A DNA stretch of 64,000 nt from Paenibacillus sp. BK033 (GCF_004345425.1 NZ_SLVP01000002.1:855747-919746); one strand, 5' to 3'. Positions 9,203 to 17,752 are shown, counted from the stretch's first letter. Numbers and translations: made by a program. Notes: generated by a model from the sequence alone, not told the origin.

Positions 9203-10378
9203 ATGACAATCTTAACCTGGCTAACGGGGCCTAACGGCCAACTTATTTCTTCCGCTTGTGTCATTATCATCCTTCTACTGATGCTTTTCATGTCGACCCG
9301 GTTGTATGCCAGCTATCGGAACAAACGCATTTACCGGCTGCTTACCCTGACGATCCCGCTTTTTATGGTGCAAAATACCGTTTTGGCCATGCTTGCGTAT
9401 CCCGAGCAGAAGCTTCCGCCATGGCTGCATATCGTTTCGATGATTTTGCAGATCGTCTCTTTCATCATTATAAACTTTGTCTTCATGAAATTATATACTC
9501 ATCGCGGCGCGCAAATAAAAGTTATGCCTTTCGTTCTGCTGATCGCCTTAACCTTTGTGATTGCCGCGGTGCAGTCCGTCTTTATGGATCCATCGGATGA
9601 TATCTTGCCGGGCGGGCAATACCGTCTCCTTGGACTCGATTTCTACTCGTTAATTGTAACCTTTATGATCCTGCTTGGCACCAAAGGCACCGAGATGAAC
9701 GGCAAATTCTCGGCCAGTCTCATTACCTATTTTATTCTCGACCTGTCGAGAATTGCCGACGGCTATGTTTTTCACGGTTCGGTAAATTGGCTGGTGCTGC
9801 TCAGTTACTTCCTGCCGATCGTCTACTTCATGCAGCTGTTCCTTTTGCTATTCGAGTGGGTCATTGAGCGTCTTATGATGACTTATCAATCGTCAATAAC
9901 GGATGGATTGACGGGCTTGTACAACCGGCGGCACTTTACTTCCAAGGCCGAACAGATTTTGCGGAGACAAAAGGGTCTTGCCGTTATCTTCTGCGATATC
10001 GACAATTTCAAGAAGCTGAACGATACGCAAGGCCATCATAAAGCCGATGTCGTGCTGAAACAGGTCGCGGAGATTATGAAAGAAGAGTCTGCGGGCATTG
10101 GCGCGGCCGGCCGTTACGGCGGCGAGGAGCTGCTGGCGTGCATCTCGACAGACCGGGTTAAACCGGACCGTGTCGCCGAATCCATCCGCAGCCGCGTTGA
10201 GAAAGAAACCATCGTTACGGTCAGCGTTGGCGTCAGCACCTCCAAGGACGGCATGGAGGTCGCTCAGCTCATTAAGCTGGCGGACGAAGCCATGTACCAT
10301 TCCAAAACAACCGGCAAGAACAAGGTTACCTTATTCAACGCCATGCCAGCCAGCAAGAAAAAAGCATTATCCACGTAA
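9203..10378 (+). CDS. Membrane-bound diguanylate cyclase (GGDEF)
   Basis: Makes cyclic di-GMP from two GTP. Residues about 1-230 hold about seven hydrophobic segments, a membrane sensor module. The C-terminal GGDEF domain begins at DGLTGLYNRRHF, binds metal at FCDIDNFKKLND and has the active-site sequence RYGGEELL (GGEEF-type, predicted active). I saw no RxxD inhibitory site directly upstream and no EAL domain. The ATG has GGTGAT about eight bases upstream. 391 residues, monocistronic, ending at a strong terminator. Confidence 0.93.
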   Translation: MTILTWLTGPNGQLISSACVIIILLLMLFMSTRLYASYRNKRIYRLLTLTIPLFMVQNTVLAMLAYPEQKLPPWLHIVSMILQIVSFIIINFVFMKLYTHRGAQIKVMPFVLLIALTFVIAAVQSVFMDPSDDILPGGQYRLLGLDFYSLIVTFMILLGTKGTEMNGKFSASLITYFILDLSRIADGYVFHGSVNWLVLLSYFLPIVYFMQLFLLLFEWVIERLMMTYQSSITDGLTGLYNRRHFTSKAEQILRRQKGLAVIFCDIDNFKKLNDTQGHHKADVVLKQVAEIMKEESAGIGAAGRYGGEELLACISTDRVKPDRVAESIRSRVEKETIVTVSVGVSTSKDGMEVAQLIKLADEAMYHSKTTGKNKVTLFNAMPASKKKALST

Positions 10379-10385
10379 ACAAACA

Positions 10386-10436
10386 GGGCCTAGTCTCAGG
10401 CGGCGGCATGCCATCACAAGGACTAGGCCCTTTTTC
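10386..10436 (+). terminator. Terminator of the diguanylate cyclase gene
   Basis: GGGCCTAGTC pairs perfectly with GACTAGGCCC across a 25-base loop and TTTTT follows. It lies just after the GGDEF gene stop. The remaining ~180 bases to the next gene hold two TGAAAATACCC repeats and no visible gene. Confidence 0.88.
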
Positions 10437-10614
10437 ATTCTATTGAAAATACCCTCGCCCGCTTACAGCAGCCATTGTCGCGGGTCTTGCGTAGCTCGGC
10501 GCAATCATCGCCAGCAGGCTTTTTACCTGCTGCTGCCCTCTCCGGGCGCCGCAAGGCAAGCTAGCTCTGCTGCATCAAGCATACGATGAAAATACCCGAA
10601 GCGGGCACCTACAA

Positions 10615-11280
10615 TCACTTCCTGACCAGTCCTGCAAGCAGTTGACCCAGCTCTGCCACCGTACCTGCCAGATAGGTCGGCTCGGCCAGCTTCAGCTCCT
10701 CTTCGCTGCCGTAACCGTAACCCACGCCAATCGAGTCCAGGCCATGGCGCTTAGCCCCGATAATATCATGCTTGCGGTCGCCAATCATCACGGCATCCTC
10801 CGCGGACAGACCGCAGGAGAGCAGCACATGCTCGATAACCTCCCCCTTGTCGACGCGGGTATTGTCCAGGTTGCTGCCGCCTATAAACTCGAAATATTCG
10901 CTTAGCTCGAAATAAGAAATGATTTTCTCCGCGAAAAAGGTGGGCTTCGACGTAGCGACATACAAGGAAGCACCCTGCTCCTTCAAGCCGGCAAGTACTT
11001 CTTTGATGCCTTCGTACCGCTTGTTCTCGTACATGCCTCTTTCGGCGAAATACTCCCGGTAGTATTTGATCGCTTCCGTGCACATCGCGTCCGTAAAGCC
11101 GTAAAACTCTTTGAACGAGCCGGCTAGCGGCGGTCCGATAAAGGGATCGAGCACATCCAGGTTATCGATTTGAATGCCGAATTTGCTTAGTGAATATCGA
11201 ATGGCGCTTGTAATGCCCAGCTTGGGATCGGTTAACGTCCCGTCCAGGTCGAATAAAATCGATGAATACGTCTTTGTCAT
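10615..11280 (-). CDS. HAD-family phosphatase, phosphoglycolate phosphatase-like
   Basis: 221 residues. Motif I FDLDGTLTD supplies the nucleophile and acid/base Asp, motif II is VATSKP, and motifs III/IV are in the KGEVIEHVL and MIGDRKHDIIGAK stretches. The helical cap between motifs I and II marks subfamily IA. Substrate unknown; phosphoglycolate or a nucleotide monophosphate is likely. The start overlaps the stop of the upstream HAD gene by four bases (ATGA), implying translational coupling. Confidence 0.88.
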   Translation of the reverse strand: MTKTYSSILFDLDGTLTDPKLGITSAIRYSLSKFGIQIDNLDVLDPFIGPPLAGSFKEFYGFTDAMCTEAIKYYREYFAERGMYENKRYEGIKEVLAGLKEQGASLYVATSKPTFFAEKIISYFELSEYFEFIGGSNLDNTRVDKGEVIEHVLLSCGLSAEDAVMIGDRKHDIIGAKRHGLDSIGVGYGYGSEEELKLAEPTYLAGTVAELGQLLAGLVRK

Positions 11281-11960
11281 AGCAGAGTCAGCACCTCGGA
11301 TAATTGTTTGATTTCGAATTTGGGCTTAACGGGCGTCGTATTCGTCTTGTTATGCGGATTATACCAGCAGGTATCCATACCGCTGTTTAGCCCGCCTTGA
11401 ATATCGGAGGTGAGCGAATCTCCTACGATAAGCACTCTGGACGGATCGGTAATGCCAAGCTTCTTAAACGCGTAATCGAAGATTCCGATATGCGGCTTCT
11501 GAAATCCTGTATCCTCCGACACGATAATATGCTCGAAGTAACGGTCCACGCCTGCCTTGGAAAACCGCGACAGCTGCACTTCCCGGATCCCGTTCGTAAT
11601 AATCGCGAGTCTTACCTTGGAACGGAGTTCTTCCACAAGCTCCACCGCTCCGTCGATCAGATAGGCTCCCGCCCCCAAGTAACCGAGATAACGGTTGCTG
11701 AACTCCTCGGCTCCAATCGCAAGGCCCGTTCCATTGAATAGCCGGCTGAAACGCTCTACACGAAGCTCCGCAAGCGAGATCGCCCCTTTTTCGAAATCGT
11801 TCCACAGCTCCTGATTAATGGTCCGGTAGAGGGCTGCAAAGTCGGTATCCGGCGATTGAACCCCAAACTCCCCGAACACGCTCGTCAGAGCGAAGTCCTC
11901 TGCTTTCTTGTAGTCGAATAGCGTATCGTCAGCATCGAATAATATCACGTCGTAGTTCAT
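11277..11960 (-). CDS. yjjG: YjjG-type HAD pyrimidine nucleotidase
   Basis: 227 residues with FDADDTLFDYKKAED, the motif of YjjG/YfnB nucleotidases, in which the second position of the usual DxDGT is followed by DDT. It also has ITNGIREVQLSRF and VGDSLTSDIQGG. Family members hydrolyse non-canonical pyrimidine nucleotides. I chose the ATG at 11960 (AAGGAG 11 bases upstream) over a TTG three codons earlier that sits almost on the ribosome binding site. It is paired with the second HAD gene. Confidence 0.85.
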   Translation of the reverse strand: MNYDVILFDADDTLFDYKKAEDFALTSVFGEFGVQSPDTDFAALYRTINQELWNDFEKGAISLAELRVERFSRLFNGTGLAIGAEEFSNRYLGYLGAGAYLIDGAVELVEELRSKVRLAIITNGIREVQLSRFSKAGVDRYFEHIIVSEDTGFQKPHIGIFDYAFKKLGITDPSRVLIVGDSLTSDIQGGLNSGMDTCWYNPHNKTNTTPVKPKFEIKQLSEVLTLL

Positions 11961-11991
11961 TGCAGTCAAATCTCCTTGCTCTTCAATAGTG

Positions 11992-12789
11992 TTAGACCTC
12001 GAGTGTTCCTTGCAACATCATCTTTGCTTGGCCGGACAAAAGAACGCGGCTGCCGTTCACGGCTACCTTCACGATTCCGCCGCGCTTCGAAGCTTGATAG
12101 CCGGTCAGCTCCGGTTTGCGGAGCCTCCTAGTCCAATACGGCGCAAGCGCGCAATGGGCGACGCCCGAAACCGCAGCCTCGAATATACCCGCCTTCGGGA
12201 AAAAGGCGCGCGATACAAAATCATAGGGAGCATCCGCAGCTGCCTTTGCCGTTACAATGATTCCTCTACCTCCTGCCGCGGCAAGCTGCTGCCGATCGGG
12301 CTTTAAACTGCGCACCGTTTGCTCGCTGTCCACCTCAACCATATAATCCTGGCGGTACTTGCCGGTATATCGGGGAATTAGCCCAAGGCCTTGGATTAGA
12401 GCTTCCGGCGCATTCGCCGGCAAGGGCACCTCTTCCGGATAGTCCATTGTCATCCAGCCGTCTACTCCATTATAGTCAACGGTCAGTACCCCGCTCTTCG
12501 TAATAAATCGCGCCGTCTGGTCGGAACGAAGCCTCCCCGTATGCCACAGCGTATAAGCGGCCGCTAACGTGGCATGCCCGCCAAGGTCAACCTCCGACTC
12601 GGGAGTGAACCAGCGCAGGTCGTAGCCGTCCTCAATCGGGACCAGAAAGGCCGTCTCGGGCAGGTTTATTTCCGCAGCCACCTGCTGCATCCACCGTTCG
12701 TCCTCCGGCTTCCCGCATAGGCACACCGCTGCCGGATTACCGCGGAACGGCTCGCTTGTAAAAGCATCGGCCACATAAATCGGTTTCAT
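11992..12789 (-). CDS. PhzF-family isomerase/epimerase
   Basis: 265 residues. The N terminus VADAFTSEPFRGNPAAVC is the hallmark of PhzF-like proteins, and NLPETAFLVP carries the catalytic Glu. LGGHATLAAAY and GVAHCALAPYW are the matching motifs of the two pseudo-symmetric halves. No phenazine genes lie nearby, so this is a PhzF paralogue of unknown substrate. The ATG has AGGAGG seven bases upstream. It precedes the HAD pair by 31 bases and may share its transcript. Confidence 0.9.
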   Translation of the reverse strand: MKPIYVADAFTSEPFRGNPAAVCLCGKPEDERWMQQVAAEINLPETAFLVPIEDGYDLRWFTPESEVDLGGHATLAAAYTLWHTGRLRSDQTARFITKSGVLTVDYNGVDGWMTMDYPEEVPLPANAPEALIQGLGLIPRYTGKYRQDYMVEVDSEQTVRSLKPDRQQLAAAGGRGIIVTAKAAADAPYDFVSRAFFPKAGIFEAAVSGVAHCALAPYWTRRLRKPELTGYQASKRGGIVKVAVNGSRVLLSGQAKMMLQGTLEV

Positions 12790-12871
12790 TTTCCGACCTC
12801 CTCGTTCTCTTCATTATAATCGACAAACGCAAACGTCTCCATCTACCTTGAGAAAAGAGGCGGTAAACAGT

Positions 12872-12903
12872 AAAAAGCAGGGACACCGGCTAGGGCTCCC
12901 TGC
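12872..12903 (-). terminator. Terminator of the GyrI-like gene
   Basis: On the minus strand GCAGGGA pairs with TCCCTGC across a 13-base loop, and TTTTTA follows, directly after the 151-residue gene. Confidence 0.85.
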
Positions 12904-12909
12904 ATCCTT

Positions 12910-13365
12910 TTATTCGTCCCGCAACGGAATTAGAAGCTCGACTTCTTCCTCTTCCCAATGGCGTTCGTTAATGTAAAATACTTCGATCGCAAGCGCGCTG
13001 TCGTGCTTGTTCAGCTTCCGCTCGTTCATCCAGGCAAACAGCTGCTCGTAAGCTTCGCCGATTCGTTTGTTCGAGGTAGCCACCATGGCATAGCGGTGTT
13101 CCGGAATCGTGAACTGTACCATGCCCCTTGGAAGCTCCTCCATATGATACACCTCATAACAAGCCCAATAGGAAGCAAATACTTCATTGCCGAAATACGG
13201 GCTGTACAGAACAGGTGATTTGGATACGGTATTTAATTCATGCTTGCGGGCTAAAAACTCGCTCTGCAGCCGGATCGCTTCATCCGGGAATGTGGAATAC
13301 GGACCGCAATAGCTAATTCCGGCCAAATGGATAGCGGGCTTCGTAATGATGGAGCAGTTGTCCAA
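12910..13365 (-). CDS. GyrI-like / effector-binding domain protein
   Basis: 151 residues from a TTG with AGGAGG upstream. The sequence resembles the GyrI-like small-molecule binding domain of AraC-type regulators and SbmC: an early IHLAGISYCGPY strand, then a later HRYAMVATSNKRIGEAYEQLFAWM helix. There is no DNA-binding domain, so it may be a stand-alone binding protein. The leader holds copy B of the hairpin element. Confidence 0.75.
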   Translation of the reverse strand: MDNCSIITKPAIHLAGISYCGPYSTFPDEAIRLQSEFLARKHELNTVSKSPVLYSPYFGNEVFASYWACYEVYHMEELPRGMVQFTIPEHRYAMVATSNKRIGEAYEQLFAWMNERKLNKHDSALAIEVFYINERHWEEEEVELLIPLRDE

Positions 13366-13372
13366 GCGAATT

Positions 13373-13456
13373 CCTCCTAAAAAGTTTTGCCAAGGTAAAA
13401 CGGCTTCGCCGTCCTTTTATTGATGCAAAACTTACTTCGCAAGCAAGCCATTGCTT
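13373..13456 (-). promoter_or_regulatory. Structured leader element, copy B
   Basis: Minus-strand order: AAGCAA/TTGCTT stem, CTTGC-GAA-GTAAG stem (one G-U pair), then AAGTTTTGC pairing with GCAAAACTT, enclosing a further ACGGC-GAA-GCCGT hairpin, then TTTTTAGGAGG. The main stem differs in sequence from copy A but keeps pairing, which is covariation between the two copies. Confidence 0.55.
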
Positions 13457-13567
13457 AATCCCGTCGGTACGTCTGCGCTGGGATGAGCATTTATTCCGCC
13501 ATTAGTGTATCATGAATTACCATTTTCAGGATAGTATTTTAATTGTTTTTTCCGGCTGACCGCAAAC

Positions 13568-13594
13568 AAAAAAAGCCGGCTTCGGAAGCCGGCT
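13568..13594 (-). terminator. Terminator of the nrdIEF operon
   Basis: AGCCGGCTTCCGAAGCCGGCT followed by seven T on the minus strand, eleven bases beyond the nrdF stop. Confidence 0.92.
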
Positions 13595-13604
13595 GTGAAT
13601 GACC

Positions 13605-14561
13605 TTACATATTAAAAACGAAGTCCTCGTCGCGCAGCTGCTCGATGTGAACGGTACGCACATAACCGTTGCCTTTTTTCGAGAAGAAATCATGCTGCTT
13701 GGTGTGCGTGCTGATGCCGTTGAAGACGATCGGATTGACCGGCTCTTCCGGGAAGTACGGATCAAAGCCCAGGTTCATCAGTGCTTTGTTCGCATTGTAA
13801 CGGACGTAAGCTTTCACTTCTTCCTGAAGCCCGATCGGGCTGTACAGGTTATCCGTGTAAACCACTTCGTTCTCATACAGCGTATTCAGAAGGGCGAATA
13901 CTTCTTCTTTCAGCTGAGCTTGCTCTTCCGGCGTAAATTCGTTGAACAGCTCTTGAGCCAGAACGCCAACATACAGGCCATGGATGCTTTCGTCGCGGAG
14001 GATCAAGTCGATAATCTCGCCGCTGCTTGTCATTTTGCCTTGACCAGCCAGGTAGAGCGGATAGAAGAAGCCGCTGTAGAACAGATAGCTTTCGAGGAAT
14101 ACCGAAGCGGCCATCGCTTTGTACAGCTGCTGCTTGGTTTCGATGCCTTGATACCAGGAAGAGATCAGAGTCGCTTTCTTCTGAAGCTGCTCGTTTGTCT
14201 CTACCCACCCAAAGATCGCGTCGATCTCTTCCGTCGACGCCAGCGTCGTAAAGATACTGGAATACGACTTCGCATGGATTTGCTCCATCATCGACATAAA
14301 CGCGAGTACCGCTTTGCGCTGCAGGCCGTCTACATGCTCGAGAATTTTCGGCATGCCGATGCCGCCTTGAATCGTATCGAGAAGCGTCAGACCGCCAAGC
14401 ACGTTTTTATATACAGAGCGTTCGGTGTCGCTCATTTCCATCCAGTCCATTTTATCGTCGGAAAGTGGAATTTCTTCGTCTGTCCAGAATTGCATCACGT
14501 TCTGCTGCCAGAAGGTAAGCGTAAAATCGTCGTCCGGACGGTTCCAGTTTACTGCTTTCAT
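13605..14561 (-). CDS. nrdF: Class Ib ribonucleotide reductase beta subunit
   Basis: 318 residues. NrdF holds the dimetal-tyrosyl radical cofactor that starts nucleotide reduction in NrdE. Metal-ligand regions are visible at FWTDEEIPLSDD, SMMEQIHAKSYS (EXXH) and LRDESIHGLYVG (EXXH). The ATG at 14561 lies eight bases from AAGGAG; the TTG directly before it is less likely. It follows nrdE by about 70 bases and ends at a strong terminator. Confidence 0.96.
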   Translation of the reverse strand: MKAVNWNRPDDDFTLTFWQQNVMQFWTDEEIPLSDDKMDWMEMSDTERSVYKNVLGGLTLLDTIQGGIGMPKILEHVDGLQRKAVLAFMSMMEQIHAKSYSSIFTTLASTEEIDAIFGWVETNEQLQKKATLISSWYQGIETKQQLYKAMAASVFLESYLFYSGFFYPLYLAGQGKMTSSGEIIDLILRDESIHGLYVGVLAQELFNEFTPEEQAQLKEEVFALLNTLYENEVVYTDNLYSPIGLQEEVKAYVRYNANKALMNLGFDPYFPEEPVNPIVFNGISTHTKQHDFFSKKGNGYVRTVHIEQLRDEDFVFNM

Positions 14562-14631
14562 CAATCCTGCTCCTTTGGTTAAAGGCTGCTTTCCGATTCT
14601 CCTCTTCCGGCAGCCTTGTCGTTAGTTCGAA

Positions 14632-16716
14632 TTATACGGCGCAGCTTGTGCATTCCTCAACGGAAAGACGCTTCGTTCTCGTATAGTAGAGCGATTTGAG
14701 CCCCTTCTGAGCGGCATAGATGTAGAAGCGCGCCAGCTCGCGGGTCGTTACGTTGCTGTTCACGTGAAGGACGGTCGAGATCCCTTGGTCCACGTGCTGC
14801 TGAATTTCCCAAATCAGGTCAATCAGCTTGAATTGATCGATATTGTAAGCCGATTTGTAGTAGAAGTAGTTATCTTGAGCCAGGTAAGGCATCGGATAGT
14901 ACGTCGTCGAGTTCGCGTAAGTACGGGTCTCGATATGCTCTACGATCGGCATAACGCTCGAAGTCGAGTTTTGGATGTACGAGATGCTTTGCGTTGGCGC
15001 AATCGCCAGACGGTAAGCATGGTACAGGCCGTATTTTTGCACGTTCTCCTTCAATTCAGCCCAGTCCTGAGGAGACGGGATTTCCATGCCTTCGAACAGT
15101 TCTTTGACTTTATCCGATGCTGGACGGAAGTCCGTTTCGATATAGCGGGTGAAATAAGTGCCCTTTGCGTATTCGGAACGTTCGAAATCCTTGAAGGTTG
15201 CGCCGCGTTCCTTGGCGATTTCCATGCTCTTCTCGATCGAGTAATAGTTCATCATCATAAAGAATGCGCTCGCGAATTCTTTCGCCTCGTCGCTCTCGTA
15301 AGCAATCTTGTTCTTCGCGAAGAAACCGTTCAGGTTCATTGCGCCAAGGCCAACGGAGTGAAGCTCTTCGTTTGCTTTGCGTACGCCCGGCGCGTTGTCG
15401 ATCTCGGATACGTCGCTGACCGTCGTCAGAGCTTCGATGCCGACATGGACGGATTCTTTGATTTTCTTGCGTTCCATGACGTTCACGATGTTGAGCGATG
15501 CCAGGTTGCAGCTGATATCGCGGCGGATGACATCGTCCATTCCGTAATCGTTGATCGTCGAAGTCTCTTGCACTTGGAAAATTTCGGTGCAAAGATTGGA
15601 CATCTTGATTTGACCGATATCCTTCAGGGCGTGAACTCGGTTGGCGTTCGATTTGTTCATGATGTAAGGGTAGCCGGATTCCAGCTGGATCGAAGCGATC
15701 TTCGTCATCATGTCGCGGGCGTTCATGACCGCTTTTTTCACGACTTTATCGTTAGCAAGCAGCTCTTCGTACATCACGTCCATGTCCATGTCGTCGAGGT
15801 GCTTGTCGTATGCTTTATGAACGGAATGAGGGCCAAATACGTACAGCGTTTCGTTCTTTGCGGCCAGCTCATAGAATTTATTAGGTATGATCAAGCCGAT
15901 CGACAACGTTTTGATCCGTGTTTTCTCGTCGGCGTTAATTTTCTTGCAGTCGAGGAACTCGATAATATCCCAGCCGAAAATGTTGTAGTAGCCCGCGCCG
16001 GAGCCTTTGCGCTGACCCATTTGGTCCGCGTAGGAGAAAGCGTCCTCCATCAGCTTCAGTACCGGCATGACGCCTTTTGCGGCGCCTTCCACGCCTTTGA
16101 TGGCCTCGCCGCGTCCGCGCAGCTTGGACAGGTTAACCGCTACGCCGCCGCCGATCTTCGACAGCTGCATGCATGTGCCAAGCACATAGTTGATCGAGTT
16201 CAGGGAATCGTCCATCTCCAGCAGGAAGCAGGATACCATTTCGCCGCGGCGGCTTTTGCCGGCGTTCAGGAACGTTGGAGTAGCCGGCTGCAGACGCTGC
16301 TCGATCATCGCTTCCGCAATGCGGAGCGCTTTCGCCCCATCGCCTTCGCCAAGGTTCAGGGCAACGATTGCTACGCGGTCCGGATACTGCTCCAGGTACT
16401 TCGATTTATCGTTAGTCTTCATGGCGTAGTCTTTGTAGAATTTCGAGATTGCCATATACGATTCGAATTGGAAGCCGCTACTCTCGGTCAGCGTGAACAC
16501 CGCCTCGATCTCCTCATATGTATATTTCTCGTATACATTCTCGTAAAAGTCGTTCTCGATGAGGTAGTCCAGCTTCTCGCGGAGGGAACCGAATTTCACG
16601 CTTTTCGCGTCCACTTCCTCCATAAATGCGGCTACCGCCTCTTTATCTTTATCCAATTGATAGAAGCCGTCCGCTCCTCGTTGCATCAATTCGTTGTTCA
16701 GCTCGATGTGTTTCAA
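14632..16716 (-). CDS. nrdE: Class Ib ribonucleotide reductase alpha subunit
   Basis: 694 residues. It reduces ribonucleoside diphosphates. The cysteines are visible: FLLEMDDSLN after SC (active site), CNLASLNIVNV (radical Cys region) and the C-terminal CTSC redox pair. Start TTG at 16716 (AAAGGGTG upstream) gives KHIELNNELM, matching the known NrdE beginning; an ATG farther upstream has no ribosome binding site. It overlaps nrdI by 68 bases. No intein is present. Long plus-strand frames over this gene are codon shadows. Confidence 0.95.
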   Translation of the reverse strand: MKHIELNNELMQRGADGFYQLDKDKEAVAAFMEEVDAKSVKFGSLREKLDYLIENDFYENVYEKYTYEEIEAVFTLTESSGFQFESYMAISKFYKDYAMKTNDKSKYLEQYPDRVAIVALNLGEGDGAKALRIAEAMIEQRLQPATPTFLNAGKSRRGEMVSCFLLEMDDSLNSINYVLGTCMQLSKIGGGVAVNLSKLRGRGEAIKGVEGAAKGVMPVLKLMEDAFSYADQMGQRKGSGAGYYNIFGWDIIEFLDCKKINADEKTRIKTLSIGLIIPNKFYELAAKNETLYVFGPHSVHKAYDKHLDDMDMDVMYEELLANDKVVKKAVMNARDMMTKIASIQLESGYPYIMNKSNANRVHALKDIGQIKMSNLCTEIFQVQETSTINDYGMDDVIRRDISCNLASLNIVNVMERKKIKESVHVGIEALTTVSDVSEIDNAPGVRKANEELHSVGLGAMNLNGFFAKNKIAYESDEAKEFASAFFMMMNYYSIEKSMEIAKERGATFKDFERSEYAKGTYFTRYIETDFRPASDKVKELFEGMEIPSPQDWAELKENVQKYGLYHAYRLAIAPTQSISYIQNSTSSVMPIVEHIETRTYANSTTYYPMPYLAQDNYFYYKSAYNIDQFKLIDLIWEIQQHVDQGISTVLHVNSNVTTRELARFYIYAAQKGLKSLYYTRTKRLSVEECTSCAV

Positions 16717-17062
16717 TATTTCGCACCCTTTCGACAAAGTATTCCATATCTTGATTCGTACCGGATAATTCAAACTTCGATAGGACCGGCACGTTGAACA
16801 GGCTGGAGATCGTATCCGCGCTTTTCGCGAAGCCGTCTCCCCAGTTCCGATTGCCGCTTGCGGATACCCCTTGCAGATTATTGCTGTTGCGGTTCAAGAA
16901 ATTCATGACGCGCTCCGGCACCTGACCGAATCCTGTCGTGTAGGTAACCAGCACGTAAGGCTCGTCCACTATGTCAAGCTCCCCAATGGGCACCGCTCTC
17001 ATATTCAATTTGTTGATAAAGCGTTTCACATTGCCTGTTCTTGAATCGTAGACTACCAACAT
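16649..17062 (-). CDS. nrdI: NrdI flavodoxin-like protein
   Basis: 137 residues. NrdI supplies the oxidant that activates the manganese cofactor of NrdF. The FMN-binding loops are YDSRTGNVKRF at the start, YTTGFGQVP in the middle and ASGNRNWGDGF. The ATG is preceded by AAGGAGAG. It is the first gene of nrdIEF; its C terminus runs 68 bases into nrdE. Its leader contains copy C of the hairpin element and the NrdR-like operator lies upstream. Confidence 0.95.
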   Translation of the reverse strand: MLVVYDSRTGNVKRFINKLNMRAVPIGELDIVDEPYVLVTYTTGFGQVPERVMNFLNRNSNNLQGVSASGNRNWGDGFAKSADTISSLFNVPVLSKFELSGTNQDMEYFVERVRNIETHRAEQRIDATRSGRLLSIG

Positions 17063-17070
17063 GCTTCTCT

Positions 17071-17109
17071 CTCCTTAAAAGAATTGCAAAGCAATTCTTG
17101 CTTCGTAAG
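17071..17109 (-). promoter_or_regulatory. Structured leader element, copy C
   Basis: Minus-strand order: CTTACGAAGCAAG, then AAGAATTGC pairing with GCAATTCTT across a three-base loop, then TTAAGGAG, the nrdI ribosome binding site. The main hairpin is nearly identical to copy A; the CTTAC/GCAAG stem has one mismatch. Confidence 0.55.
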
Positions 17110-17218
17110 CTTCGATCTAGCAACGTCTATCACTGAAATTTCAGCAATATAAAAGCGCTTCTGACAGCAAAGATGTCAAATGCGCTAGTTGACAAAATCG
17201 TTGAAATATGACCTTACA

Positions 17219-17272
17219 ACTCAATATGTAGTTGATGAATTTGATTCTACATCAAGATATAGGTCTCGTCAA
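17219..17272 (-). promoter_or_regulatory. nrdIEF promoter with two NrdR-like boxes
   Basis: On the minus strand TTGACG (17267-17272), 17 bases, TAGAAT (17244-17249) is a good sigma-A promoter. Two 16-base boxes, 17219-17234 and 17250-17265, match the NrdR consensus core CWATATATWG in 8-9 of 10 positions. Their starts are exactly 31 bases apart, the spacing NrdR uses. One box fills the -35/-10 spacer and the other follows the -10, so binding would block the promoter. The nrdR gene is not in the window. Confidence 0.8.
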
Positions 17273-17380
17273 TGCAAATTATGGAGAAATTATTTATTTG
17301 GGCTTTTTCGACACTCGACTATTTTAACAGATGCAGATATGATGGGATAGTGACATTTTATTGCTAATACGGAGGTACAA

Positions 17381-17602
17381 ATGGACAAGCAAATAACGCC
17401 GGAGCAGCTGCGCGAGGCCGTGCTCCAGCTGTTCCGGGATGCCGGATATACCGTACCCGAACTGCTGCCTTACATAGATGGTTTGAGCCAGGAGAACGAT
17501 CGTCTGAAGCAGGAATTGAAACGTTTGAGACTGGCGGCCGCCCGCGGATCGGCCTCCTCGGATTCTATGAACAGCAGATTGAAGGACGCGTTAAGGGAGT
17601 AA
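17381..17602 (+). CDS. Small hypothetical protein with C-terminal coiled coil, 73 aa
   Basis: Not recognised. The ATG has GGAGGT eight bases upstream. Residues 1-30 look like a helix-turn-helix-like helical segment (TPEQLREAVLQLFRDAGYTV); residues about 34-50 form a heptad-like coiled coil (LSQENDRLKQELKRLRL); a basic tail follows. It lies alone between divergent nrdIEF and thymidine kinase. It could be a small dimeric regulator, but that is a guess. Confidence 0.7.
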   Translation: MDKQITPEQLREAVLQLFRDAGYTVPELLPYIDGLSQENDRLKQELKRLRLAAARGSASSDSMNSRLKDALRE

Positions 17603-17689
17603 TTAATAGATCGGAATTTGGACGGCAAAGATTTATAGCAAAAACTATATCTAGTGTTCACCGTTTAAAAATTATGTCGAATACCCCTG

Positions 17690-17717
17690 TTGCATCGGCG
17701 ACTTATTCTGATAAAAT
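17690..17717 (+). promoter_or_regulatory. Promoter of thymidine kinase
   Basis: TTGCAT (17690-17695), 16 bases, TAAAAT (17712-17717) with an extended TGA before the -10. It lies about 36 bases upstream of the tdk ATG. Confidence 0.55.
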
Positions 17718-17752
17718 AATACAACCATTGAAGCGAAGGTAAGGGATAAGTC

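Larger units (their letters stand above)
17063..17380. other. nrd control region
   Basis: 318 bases between nrdI and a small divergent plus-strand gene. It contains, from left to right, leader element copy C, about 90 bases with no clear feature, and the nrd promoter with tandem NrdR-like boxes. No additional gene was seen. Confidence 0.6.

Noticed and set aside
14632..16716. Intein or split gene in nrdE
   Set aside because: The frame is continuous, of normal length (694 residues) and motifs are uninterrupted.
14632..16797. Long open frame opposite nrdE (677 codons, plus strand)
   Set aside because: It mirrors nrdE codon use, lacks a ribosome binding site and has no recognisable domains; nrdE is certain on the other strand.
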